A stretch of 9,308 bases of DNA from contig CATPAW010000087.1 in NCBI GenBank assembly GCA_955652255.1, forward strand, positions 1 through 9,308, read 5' to 3'. Every line of letters begins with the position of its first letter. The stretch's first letter is position 1. Under the pieces are notes generated by a model. It worked only from the letters and a program-made list of their open reading frames with translations. It did no database searches and had not been told where the DNA came from. The DNA comes from an uncultured Chthoniobacterales bacterium. GTDB lineage: Bacteria; Verrucomicrobiota; Verrucomicrobiia; Chthoniobacterales; UBA10450. A program made the translations under genes and the position numbers. Positions 1-6,275 of this stretch are shown here, piece after piece.

Positions 1-1056
1 ACTTCCTGTAGGTTGCTCGTCTCGGCGCCGGTGCGGTGGTCCTTCACCATTTGATACGGTTGAAACACGTAGGAGCGAATTTGACTGCCCCAGGCGATGT
101 CGCCTTTTTCTCCATATTGCCGATCGCTCTCGGCGCGCTTTTTATCCTGCTCAATCTGGTAAAGTTTCGCTTTCAACATTTTGAGCGCGAGCTCGCGGTT
201 ACGGCCCTGGCTGCGCTCCGCCTGACAAGCGACGACGATGCCAGTCGGTTTGTGCAGAATGCGCACGGCGGTTTCCACTTTGTTGACGTTTTGCCCGCCT
301 TTGCCGCCGCTGCGAAACGTTGAGATCTCGAGATCGGCCGGATTAATTTCGATCGGAGCGGAGTCAGCGATCTCCGGGACAACGTCGACACTCGCGAATG
401 AAGTGTGGCGTCGCTTGTTCGCGTCGAACGGAGAGATGCGCACCAGCCGATGCACTCCGCGCTCGGTCTGAAGGTGGCCATAAGTGTAATCGCCGCTCAC
501 CAGCAGCGTCGCGGACTTGATTCCCACTTCTTCGCCGACTTGTAGATCGACAATCTGCGATCTGAAACCGTTGCGCTCGATCCAGCGTTGATACATACGC
601 AACAGCAGGTCAGCCCAGTCACACGATTCCGTGCCTCCAGCCCCCGAATGAATCGTGACGAAAGCATTCGCGTTATCGTTTTCGCCAGACAAAAATTGGC
701 GCAGCTCAAATTCCTCCAGCTTATGAACGAGCCGATTATGTTCGGCCAGGACTTCACGCTCCGCTTGCAACCGATGCGCGTCGTTCTTTTCCTCGGACGC
801 CAGTTGCTGCAAAGCTTCGAAATCGCCGACTTCGCGCTCCAGTTCGCAAAACGGATTGATGAGCGAACGCAACCGCGAGACTTGATCGACATCGGTCTGG
901 GCGCGTTCGCGATTCGACCAAAAATCTGGCGCGGTCATGCGCCCTTCCAGCGCAGTTAACTCGTGCTGCAGTTTCGGGACGTCAAAGAAACCTCCGTAAA
1001 TCGCGGACCCGCGATTTCAAATGTTCAGCATCGATAGATGGAAGCTCGGTTGGCAT
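1..1056 (-). CDS. prfB: Peptide chain release factor 2, with programmed +1 frameshift (3' end outside window)
   Basis: Recognises UGA/UAA stop codons on the ribosome and triggers peptide release. The protein is read in two frames. An ATG at 1056-1054 opens 24 codons (MPTELPSIDAEHLK...), then an in-frame TGA lies at 984-982. Skipping one base continues the protein as LDVPKLQHELTALEG... from 983 to the window edge. Visible RF2 hallmarks are the codon-recognition tripeptide SPF at about residues 208-210 (RISPFDANKR), the catalytic GGQ at about 253-255 (GGKGGQNVNK), and the C-terminal IAWGSQIRSYVFQPYQ stretch. About 351 residues are inside the window, against roughly 365 for the family, so only about 15 C-terminal residues are missing. 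It lies downstream of eno and the septum gene on the same strand, separated from the latter by a REP pair. No strong Shine-Dalgarno precedes the ATG. Identification is very secure. Confidence 0.96.
981..996 (-). promoter_or_regulatory. prfB programmed +1 frameshift (autoregulation) site
   Basis: Read on the minus strand the site is CGGAGG-TTT-CTT-TGA-C. CTT is codon 24 and TGA is codon 25. The CGGAGG, at 996-991, is a Shine-Dalgarno-like sequence placed three bases before CTT. This is the same arrangement as the E. coli RF2 site, where slow UGA decoding by scarce RF2 lets the CUU tRNA slip forward onto UUU. Reading then resumes at GAC (983), giving a protein that aligns with RF2 on both sides. 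The mechanism is established for the family; its action here is inferred from the exact match. Confidence 0.93.
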
Positions 1057-1092
1057 GGCGAAAGATAACGGAACTGGAGCTGCGTGCAAAAC

Positions 1093-1160
1093 GTTGTAGC
1101 GGCGTTTGTGTCAAACGCCGAACCAAATAAACAGGCGCTTGTCACAAGCGCCTCTACAAC
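1093..1160. repeat. Inverted pair of REP-like hairpins (BIME-like) with GTTGTAG feet
   Basis: The left unit is GTTGTAG (1093-1099) followed by a perfect 9-bp hairpin, stem 1100-1108 with 1112-1120 and loop TGT. After 12 bases comes the right unit, a perfect 9-bp hairpin (1133-1141 with 1145-1153, loop TCA) followed by CTACAAC (1154-1160), the exact inverse of the left foot. The two stems differ at two base pairs and both changes are compensatory (C:G versus A:T, T:A versus C:G), so pairing is preserved. A GTAG tetranucleotide at the hairpin foot is typical of REPs associated with RAYT transposases. The last base is shared with the stop codon of the septum gene on the minus strand. The element could also act as a transcript stabiliser or attenuator before prfB. 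Confidence 0.82.
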
Positions 1161-1540
1161 TACCGGCGCGCCGAATCTTTGCGTTTCGTGTCTTGCGTCG
1201 GCTCGAGACGGAAAATGGTTTCGCCTTCCTTCATGAGATCGAGACGATCGCGCGCGATTGTTTCGAGATAAGTCGTATCAGTCTGGACCAAGGCTACCTC
1301 GCGAGTCTGCCGCGCGAGCAAAGTCTTCTGCTCGTTTACCTGCGCTTGCAGATTATCGATCTCGGCGCGGCTTTGCGTCAGTTTTTTGTAGGGCGGAACA
1401 AACAAACTTACGATCACGAGCCAGATCGCGACGAAGAGTAAGACGCCGAGGACGCGATTCAATCGCTGCCAAACAGTGGCTTCGCGACGCGCACGGAAAT
1501 CGCCGTAGGCCTGCTCCACGTCACTGCATCTTACCGCCAT
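1160..1540 (-). CDS. Septum formation initiator family protein (DivIC/FtsB-like)
   Basis: Small bitopic membrane protein of the divisome; FtsB/DivIC works with FtsL and FtsQ/DivIB to activate septal peptidoglycan synthesis. From the ATG at 1540 it has 126 residues: a cytoplasmic N-terminus, one membrane helix at about 28-49 (VLGVLLFVAIWLVIVSLF), a coiled coil at about 53-90 (QSRAEIDNLQAQVNEQ...), and the conserved family tail YLETIARDRLDLMKEGE. The start is uncertain. ATG 1540 overlaps the end of eno by 20 bases. GTG 1519 begins one base after the eno stop and would give 119 residues. A TTG at 1570 is less likely. No candidate has a clear ribosome binding site. Its position directly behind eno fits the eno-divIC/ftsB neighbourhood seen in many bacteria. 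I cannot distinguish FtsB from DivIC, so no symbol is given. Confidence 0.88.
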   Translation of the reverse strand: MAVRCSDVEQAYGDFRARREATVWQRLNRVLGVLLFVAIWLVIVSLFVPPYKKLTQSRAEIDNLQAQVNEQKTLLARQTREVALVQTDTTYLETIARDRLDLMKEGETIFRLEPTQDTKRKDSARR

Positions 1541-2804
1541 AAACCGCTTTGTCACCAAGTTCCTCGGCAATCCGGAGGAGCTGATTGTATTTCGCGATTC
1601 GATCGGTGCGGCAAAGCGAGCCGGTCTTGATTTGGCCGGCGTTCGTCGCCACCGCGATGTCGGCGATGGTTGTGTCTTCGGTTTCGCCCGAGCGATGACT
1701 GATCACGGCGCTGTAATTATTTTTCCTGGCCAGATCGATCGCAGCCAAAGTTTCCGTGAGCGTGCCGATCTGATTGACCTTGATCAAAATAGAATTTGCC
1801 ACGTGTTCGGCAATCCCTTTGCGCAAAAATTCCACGTTGGTGACGAAAAGATCGTCGCCGACCAGTTGAATCTTATCGCCAAGACGCGCGGTCAATTTTT
1901 TCCAACCGTTCCAATCGTTTTCCGCGCAGCCGTCCTCGATCGACATGATCGGAAAACGCGCGCAAAGATCGACATAGTACTCAATCAGCTCTTCAACCGT
2001 CCGTTTCGCGCCGTCCGATTTCTTGAAAACGTAAACATTGCGCTCCGCATCATAAAACTCGGAGGCGGCAGGATCGAGCGCGATGAAAATTTGTTCGCCA
2101 AGTTTGTATCCCGCTTTCTTGACCGCGACCGCAATCGATTCGAGCGCGTCCTCGGCGGAATCGAGTTGTGGCGCGAACCCGCCCTCGTCCCCGACCGCGA
2201 TGGAAAAATGTCGATCTTTCAAGACGGACTTGAGCGCGTGAAAGATTTCTGCGCCGTAACGCAGCGCTTCGGCAAAAGTCGGCGCGCCCTGCGGCATGAT
2301 CATGAATTCTTGAAAGTCGATCGGTGCATCCGAGTGCGCGCCGCCGTTCAGGATGTTCATCATTGGCACTGGCAAAACTTTCGCGTTCTCGCCGCCGAGA
2401 TAGCGAAAGAGAGAAAGGTTTTCTGCTGCGGCCGCGGCATGCGCGACGGCAAGCGAAACTCCAAGCAACGCGTTTGCGCCCAGATTTTTTTTGGTCGAAG
2501 TTCCGTCGAGCTCGACGAGTTGATTGTCGATCTTCGCCTGGTCGCGCGCGTCCCGCCCTTTTATCGCAGGCGCGATTTTCTCATTTACGTTTGCGACCGC
2601 GCGGATCACGCCTTTGCCGCCGAAGCGTTTCTTGTCGCCGTCGCGCAATTCCCATGCTTCATGCTCGCCGGTGCTCGCTCCGCTCGGCACGGCCGCACGG
2701 CCGAGCGCGCCGCTTTTAAGTCGCACATCGACTTCGATTGTAGGATTGCCCCGCGAATCCAAAATCTCGCGCGCGACAACCGTTTTAATGCTGGTCTTCG
2801 CCAT
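1521..2804 (-). CDS. eno: Enolase (phosphopyruvate hydratase)
   Basis: Converts 2-phosphoglycerate to phosphoenolpyruvate in glycolysis, in the cytoplasm, with Mg2+. The 427-residue protein has the usual family length and opens MAKTSIKTVVAREILDSRGN. Visible elements are the mobile loop SGASTG (41-46), the substrate His in GGAHSD (157), the catalytic Glu in GDEGGF (207), metal ligands Asp in ALDPAASEF (244), Glu in SIEDG (290) and Asp in GDDLF (317), the catalytic Lys in ILIKVNQIGT (342), HRSGETEDT (370-378), and the second Lys in GQIKTGS (393). The reading frame continues 12 codons upstream to 2840, but homology starts at the ATG at 2804, so that start was chosen. It is first in the eno - septum gene - prfB series and is divergent from the exported-protein gene at 2900, leaving a 95-bp shared upstream region. 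Confidence 0.98.
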   Translation of the reverse strand: MAKTSIKTVVAREILDSRGNPTIEVDVRLKSGALGRAAVPSGASTGEHEAWELRDGDKKRFGGKGVIRAVANVNEKIAPAIKGRDARDQAKIDNQLVELDGTSTKKNLGANALLGVSLAVAHAAAAAENLSLFRYLGGENAKVLPVPMMNILNGGAHSDAPIDFQEFMIMPQGAPTFAEALRYGAEIFHALKSVLKDRHFSIAVGDEGGFAPQLDSAEDALESIAVAVKKAGYKLGEQIFIALDPAASEFYDAERNVYVFKKSDGAKRTVEELIEYYVDLCARFPIMSIEDGCAENDWNGWKKLTARLGDKIQLVGDDLFVTNVEFLRKGIAEHVANSILIKVNQIGTLTETLAAIDLARKNNYSAVISHRSGETEDTTIADIAVATNAGQIKTGSLCRTDRIAKYNQLLRIAEELGDKAVYGGKMQ

Positions 2805-2832
2805 AATCAGCGCGCGCTTATCATGCGTTGCT

Positions 2833-2853
2833 TTCCGCATTCCGCAATCCGCA
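2833..2853. repeat. Three tandem 7-bp units in the eno upstream region
   Basis: Two exact copies of TTCCGCA (2833-2839 and 2840-2846) are followed by ATCCGCA (2847-2853), a single-base variant. The tract sits between the divergent eno and 2900 genes, 29 bases upstream of the eno start codon. Such heptamer tracts can change copy number by slippage, but only three copies are present and no function can be read from the sequence. Confidence 0.6.
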
Positions 2854-2899
2854 TGACAGTTCTCACTGGCAATCCTGGCGAGTGCAGGTACGCTGGCCC

Positions 2900-3712
2900 A
2901 TGAATCCTTTCGCGCGTCTGGTTGCGATCGGGCTAGTGATTAGCTGCTGCGCTGTGATTGGCGCCGAGCCGGCGCGCCTCCCGGCCGATCAGCTTGCCCG
3001 GGCAATCAAGAACGATTCGATCAGCATTCCCACGCCGGGCGAACTTTTCGCCGCGCTCGAAAAACCGGGGAAGCCGAATTGGTCCGGCCAATATCGCGCC
3101 CCGATGCCGATGACCTATCGTAACCGGGCACAGATTGCATTAAACCTTGGCGGCTTGATTGCCGATGGCTTTATCGCGGTTGAAGCCAAGGATAGCCAGC
3201 AGGTCAAGAACATCGGCTCCGATATCATCAAGCTGGCAAAAGCGTTGGGCGTAAGTGAGAACCTGCTCCGCCGCGGTAACAGCTTGAACGAATTTGCCGA
3301 GAATGACGAATGGGATGTGTTGCAGGAAGAACTTGAAGCAACCCAAAACGAAGTGAAAACGTCCATGCAAACGCACAGCGACCAGGACCTGGTAATTCTC
3401 GTCAGTGTCGGCGGCTGGGTTCGCGGCACACAGGTAGTGAGCGCCGCGATCATGGAAAAATACGATCAGCGCAGCGCAAAAGTTTTGCGCCAGCCGGCGC
3501 TCATCAGCTTCATCCATTCGAAGATCAACGACATCTCGCCGGAACTACGAGCCGAGCCGCTGGTTAAAGATGTAAACGAACAACTGATGGATATCGAGAA
3601 GCTCGTCTCCTTCCCGCCGGGTAAGTCGCCCAGTGTGGATGAGGTGCGAAAAGTCAACGCAGCGGTTGGAAAGGTGATGGAAGCAATCCAGAGCAAAACG
3701 GACGCAAAATGA
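2900..3712 (+). CDS. Exported protein of unknown function, possible lipoprotein
   Basis: A 270-residue protein I do not recognise. It opens MNPFARLVAIGLVISCC, a short hydrophobic signal with a lipobox-like V-I-S-C ending at Cys16, followed by a second Cys. Cleavage by signal peptidase I after VIGA (residue 22) is the alternative. The mature part is mostly helical in appearance, hydrophilic and charged, with the runs NLGGLIADGFIAVEAKDSQQ (about 84-103), LQEELEATQNEVKTSMQ, and a C-terminal DEVRKVNAAVGKVMEAIQ. There are no recognisable catalytic motifs. The frame is open from 2828, but the ATG at 2900 is chosen because the signal peptide begins there. Its TGA overlaps the next ATG (ATGA), so the two genes are probably co-translated. 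It may act in the periplasm or at the outer membrane with its partner; that is inference. Confidence 0.85.
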   Translation: MNPFARLVAIGLVISCCAVIGAEPARLPADQLARAIKNDSISIPTPGELFAALEKPGKPNWSGQYRAPMPMTYRNRAQIALNLGGLIADGFIAVEAKDSQQVKNIGSDIIKLAKALGVSENLLRRGNSLNEFAENDEWDVLQEELEATQNEVKTSMQTHSDQDLVILVSVGGWVRGTQVVSAAIMEKYDQRSAKVLRQPALISFIHSKINDISPELRAEPLVKDVNEQLMDIEKLVSFPPGKSPSVDEVRKVNAAVGKVMEAIQSKTDAK

Positions 3713-4143
3713 GATGCCGTTCGCTCATTTTATTGTCGATCTTTCTGTTCGCGGCCAGCCTGCGCGCGCGCGCCGAGACGGACAGTGAAGTGGAGGCGCG
3801 CAAAACCGCGCTCGATCTGGCCGGCGCATTTACCAATGACGGATTCAAAATGCGCGACGGTCATTGGTGCGGGGCGATCAAGCCGCACGAGCTTGCTCTT
3901 ATCGCGGTAAATTTGTACGCGGGCAATCAATATTGGTTTTCGGTCGGTGCGATCGATCCGGCGAAAAAAATCGCAGTCAATCTTTACGACGAGGCCGGGA
4001 AGCAGGTCGTGACCGAAAATTACAACTCGGGCGAAAAAGCCGCAGCCGGGTTTTCACCGACGAACAGCGGCCAGTATTTCGTTTCCATCGATCTGGTGGA
4101 AGGCCGGGAGAGCAGTTTTTGTCTGGTTTACTCTTACAAGTAA
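3709..4143 (+). CDS. Small exported protein, possible PPC-like beta domain
   Basis: A 144-residue protein with a classical signal peptide: MRCRSLILLSIFLFAASLRARA, with an A-R-A signal peptidase I site after residue 22. The mature 122 residues are rich in predicted beta strands: ALIAVNLYAGNQYWFSVGAI, KIAVNLYDEAGKQVV, GFSPTNSGQYFVSIDLV and SSFCLVYSYK. This alternation of 'vnLYDeaGk' and 'sGqYfvsI' resembles bacterial pre-peptidase C-terminal (PPC) type beta-sandwich domains, but no search was possible. Two mature cysteines (about 54 and 138) could form a disulfide. Translation is probably coupled to the preceding gene through the ATGA overlap. Neither protein is assigned a function. Confidence 0.86.
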   Translation: MRCRSLILLSIFLFAASLRARAETDSEVEARKTALDLAGAFTNDGFKMRDGHWCGAIKPHELALIAVNLYAGNQYWFSVGAIDPAKKIAVNLYDEAGKQVVTENYNSGEKAAAGFSPTNSGQYFVSIDLVEGRESSFCLVYSYK

Positions 4144-4229
4144 AACGCGGGCGAACGATTTAGTTTCACCCGGCCTTTTTCAATCCGGCTCATTTACACC
4201 GCCAACTGGACTTTCGCGCTGCCGCACGT

Positions 4230-4255
4230 TTGCTAGGATCAGGCTGATCTAGCAA
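4230..4255. promoter_or_regulatory. Near-perfect palindrome overlapping the acylphosphatase start
   Basis: TTGCTA-g-GATCAG-g-CTGATC-TAGCAA forms two 12-base arms, interrupted by one bulged G in the left arm and a single central base. The last A is the first base of the acylphosphatase ATG, and no normal Shine-Dalgarno is present in this stretch. It could be an operator or an RNA hairpin occluding the start of the acylphosphatase/ABC cluster. Both readings are inference from symmetry alone. Confidence 0.5.
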
Positions 4256-4530
4256 TGATTTCACTTGAGATATTTTACGAGGGCAGTGTCCAGGGTATCG
4301 GCTTCCGGTGGTCGGTTCGGCACATTGCTAAAGGTTTCGATCTGACCGGCTGGGTGCGCAATCTGACTGATGGCAGGGTTGAGCTTCAGGTGAATGGCGA
4401 GGAAAACGAAATCCGCGCGTTTTTGGATGCGATCATGCAAAGCGAACTGCGCGCGCACATTCGCAAGCAAACCGAAACGAAGTTGGAAAAACCGGTGGCC
4501 GGTCATGGCTTTGAAATTCGTCATGATTGA
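4255..4530 (+). CDS. Acylphosphatase
   Basis: Hydrolyses the carboxyl-phosphate bond of acylphosphates such as acetyl phosphate or 1,3-bisphosphoglycerate; a small cytoplasmic enzyme. The 91 residues match the usual family size of about 90-100. The family signature YEGSVQGIGFRW is at 8-19 with the phosphate-binding Arg at 18, and the catalytic Asn is in GWVRN at 36, followed by DGRVELQVNGE. It starts at the ATG at 4255, directly after the palindrome. Its last 8 bases overlap the ABC ATPase start (ATG at 4523), so the two are probably in one transcript. Why an acylphosphatase precedes an ABC exporter is unclear and may just be operon packing. Confidence 0.95.
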   Translation: MISLEIFYEGSVQGIGFRWSVRHIAKGFDLTGWVRNLTDGRVELQVNGEENEIRAFLDAIMQSELRAHIRKQTETKLEKPVAGHGFEIRHD

Positions 4531-5376
4531 TGCGGCGGTCACGGTCAGCGGCCTAACAAAGGTTTTTCCGGTTCCGTTCCATCGAGAACCGGTCGTCGCG
4601 GTGCGCCATCTCGATCTTCGCATCGAACCGGGCGAAGTTTATGGATTACTTGGGCCAAACGGTTCCGGAAAAAGCACAACGCTCAAAATCATCCTCGGCC
4701 TGGTTTCGCCGACGCGCAGACGAACAGAAATTTTCGGACGCGACAGCAGTTTGGTCGAAAGCCGTAAAGCCGTCGGCTTTTTGCCGGAGAACCCATACTT
4801 CTACAAATATCTCACCGGGGAAGAAACGCTGCGCTTTTTCGGAAAACTCTGCGGGCTGAGTGGCTCGCGATTGAGAGAGCGTGCCGACCAATTGCTCGAG
4901 CTGGTCGGCCTGACGAATGCGCGCGATCGGCGCCTGAGCACGTATTCCAAAGGCATGTTGCAGCGCATCGGCCTCGCTCAGGCGTTGATTCACGAACCGA
5001 AGCTGCTCGTGCTGGACGAGCCGACCGCCGGTGTCGATCCCGCCGGCTCGCGCGACATTCGTAATTTGATTGTCGATCTTAAGCAGCGCGGAATCACGGT
5101 GCTGCTTTCGTCGCATCTTCTCGCGCAAGCGCAGGAAATCTGCGATCGTGTCGGCATTCTGGCCGACGGCGTGCTCGTGCGCGAAGGACGGCTCGAGGAA
5201 TTGATCGCGATCGAAAATCAAACGAACTCATCCTGGAAAACGCTTCCGATGCGCTCGTCGATCGGATCAACACCCTGGCGATAAGTTCAAACGCAAAATT
5301 GATCGCGCGCCGAAGATCGACAACCACACTCGAGCGCTTATTTCTCGACGCCACCTCGGAAGACAGCAACAAATGA
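4523..5376 (+). pseudogene. ABC transporter ATP-binding protein, frameshifted near the 3' end
   Basis: Nucleotide-binding subunit of an ABC-2 type (NatA/CcmA-like) exporter, driving the adjacent permease. It starts MIDAAVTVSGLTKVF at 4523. Walker A GPNGSGKST is at 44-52, a FLPEN sequence sits at the Q-loop position, signature YSKGM is at 141-145, Walker B LLVLDEPTAGVD spans 161-172, and the switch His is in SSHLL (198). After ENQT (residue 234, base 5224) the frame runs into an unrelated tail and stops at 5284. Shifting by one base at 5224 restores ELILENASDALVDRINTLAI... and the family-type ending TTTLERLFLDAT, which stops at 5374-5376 in an ATGA overlap with the permease. The simplest explanation is loss of one G (ACGGAACTC to ACGAACTC), by real mutation or by an assembly error. 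The uncorrected product, about 253 residues, keeps all ATPase motifs and could still be partly functional. Confidence 0.85.
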
Positions 5377-6275
5377 GCAACGAAACCGCCGCCTTTACCA
5401 GACATCGTGCATTTTCCATGGCGCGTGTTTTCGCGATTACGACAAACACGCTGACCGAGCTGACGCGCCTGAAAGTTTTTTACGTCCTGCTCATTTTCGC
5501 GATGCTTTTGATCGGCAGTTCCGTCTTCATGGCACGCCTCACTTTTCAACAGGAGTTCCAGATTCTAAAAGATGTATCGCTCGGGGCGATGTCGATCTTT
5601 ACTTCGTTGCTCGCGATCATCGCGACCGCGCGTCTCATTCCGCAAGACATCGAAGACCGCACCGTTTACACAATTCTGGCCAAACCGGTGCCGCGCTTTG
5701 AATACATCGCGGGCAAGCTCACCGGCGTGCTATTGCTCCTTGCGATCAGCACGCTGGTCATGAGCGCGATGTTTCTCGCCGTGCTCTATCTGCGCGAACA
5801 AACCGTATTGCACGAAGCGCTGCGCCAAATGTCGGCCGCGCCACGCGAGCAGATTGATGACGCATTGCGCGCCATCCGCTCTTCCGCTCTCAACATCGAC
5901 ATCTTCCCCGGCATCATCATCATTTACCTGAAAGCATGTTTGCTCGCTGCCCTGACTTTTTTTTTTAATTATATTGCGACCACGTAGATCTACACAATCG
6001 TCGTGATGGTTGCAATTTACTTCATTGGGCATTTGCAAGCGACCGCGCGGGAATATTGGCTGCAGGAGCACAGCAACGGCTGGATAACGCGCGTATTCCT
6101 CGCGCTCGTCGCGCTGATCTTTCCAGATTTGCAAACGTTCAATCTGGTCGATGATATCGTCGTCGGCGCAGCCATTCCGCTGGCGCTGTTCGCAAAAACT
6201 GCCGTGCTCGGCATTTTTTATACGACGATCTACACATTGCTGGCCGCGTTCGTTTTTTACGGGAAGGAATTATGA
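5373..6275 (+). pseudogene. ABC-2 type permease, interrupted by an in-frame TAG
   Basis: Membrane subunit of the ABC exporter encoded with the preceding ATPase; substrate unknown. The open frame begins at 5373 in an ATGA overlap, has 204 residues, and stops at TAG 5985-5987. The same frame then continues without further stops to 6275 (IYTIVVMVAIYFIGHLQATAREYW...). The sum of 300 residues looks like one continuous permease. Membrane segments are at about 35-55, 70-89, 116-140 and 177-200, then three or so more after the stop, including VVMVAIYFIGHL and AAIPLALFAKTAVLGIFYTTIYTLLAAFVFY. The cytoplasmic motif DRTVYTILAKPVPRFEYIAGK lies at about 95-115 and is typical of ABC-2 permeases. A run of ten T (5957-5966) precedes the stop, but both sides are in the same frame. 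This is either a true nonsense mutation or a base-call error. Translation restart at the ATG at 6006 or nearby is possible. Confidence 0.83.
6262..6268 (+). promoter_or_regulatory. Strong ribosome binding site within the permease 3' end
   Basis: GGAAGGA lies three bases before the ATG at 6272 and six bases before the ATG at 6275. The wider spacing favours 6275 as the working start of the following TPR-like gene. It is the clearest Shine-Dalgarno sequence I see ahead of any gene in the window. Confidence 0.7.

Noticed and set aside
1632..2903. Long plus-strand open frame of 423 codons opposite eno
   Set aside because: It is antisense to a perfectly conserved enolase, has composition of reversed coding sequence (Arg, Phe, Asp rich) and no recognisable domains.
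4144..4200. Intrinsic terminator after the exported-protein pair
   Set aside because: CGGG (4148-4151) can pair with CCCG (4169-4172) before a T-run at 4176-4180, but a 4-bp stem with a 17-base loop is too weak to call.
4205..4240. Sigma-70 promoter before the acylphosphatase
   Set aside because: TAGGAT could be a -10 box, but the nearest -35-like TGGACT is about 21 bases away, too far for a confident call.
5205..5230. Programmed -1 frameshift in the ABC ATPase
   Set aside because: The sequence CAAACGAAC has no X-XXY-YYZ slippery heptamer and no clear downstream stem or internal Shine-Dalgarno, so a deletion or assembly error is simpler.
4646..5549. Minus-strand open frames across the ABC ATPase
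   Set aside because: Antisense to Walker A, Walker B and signature motifs; no protein-like content of their own.
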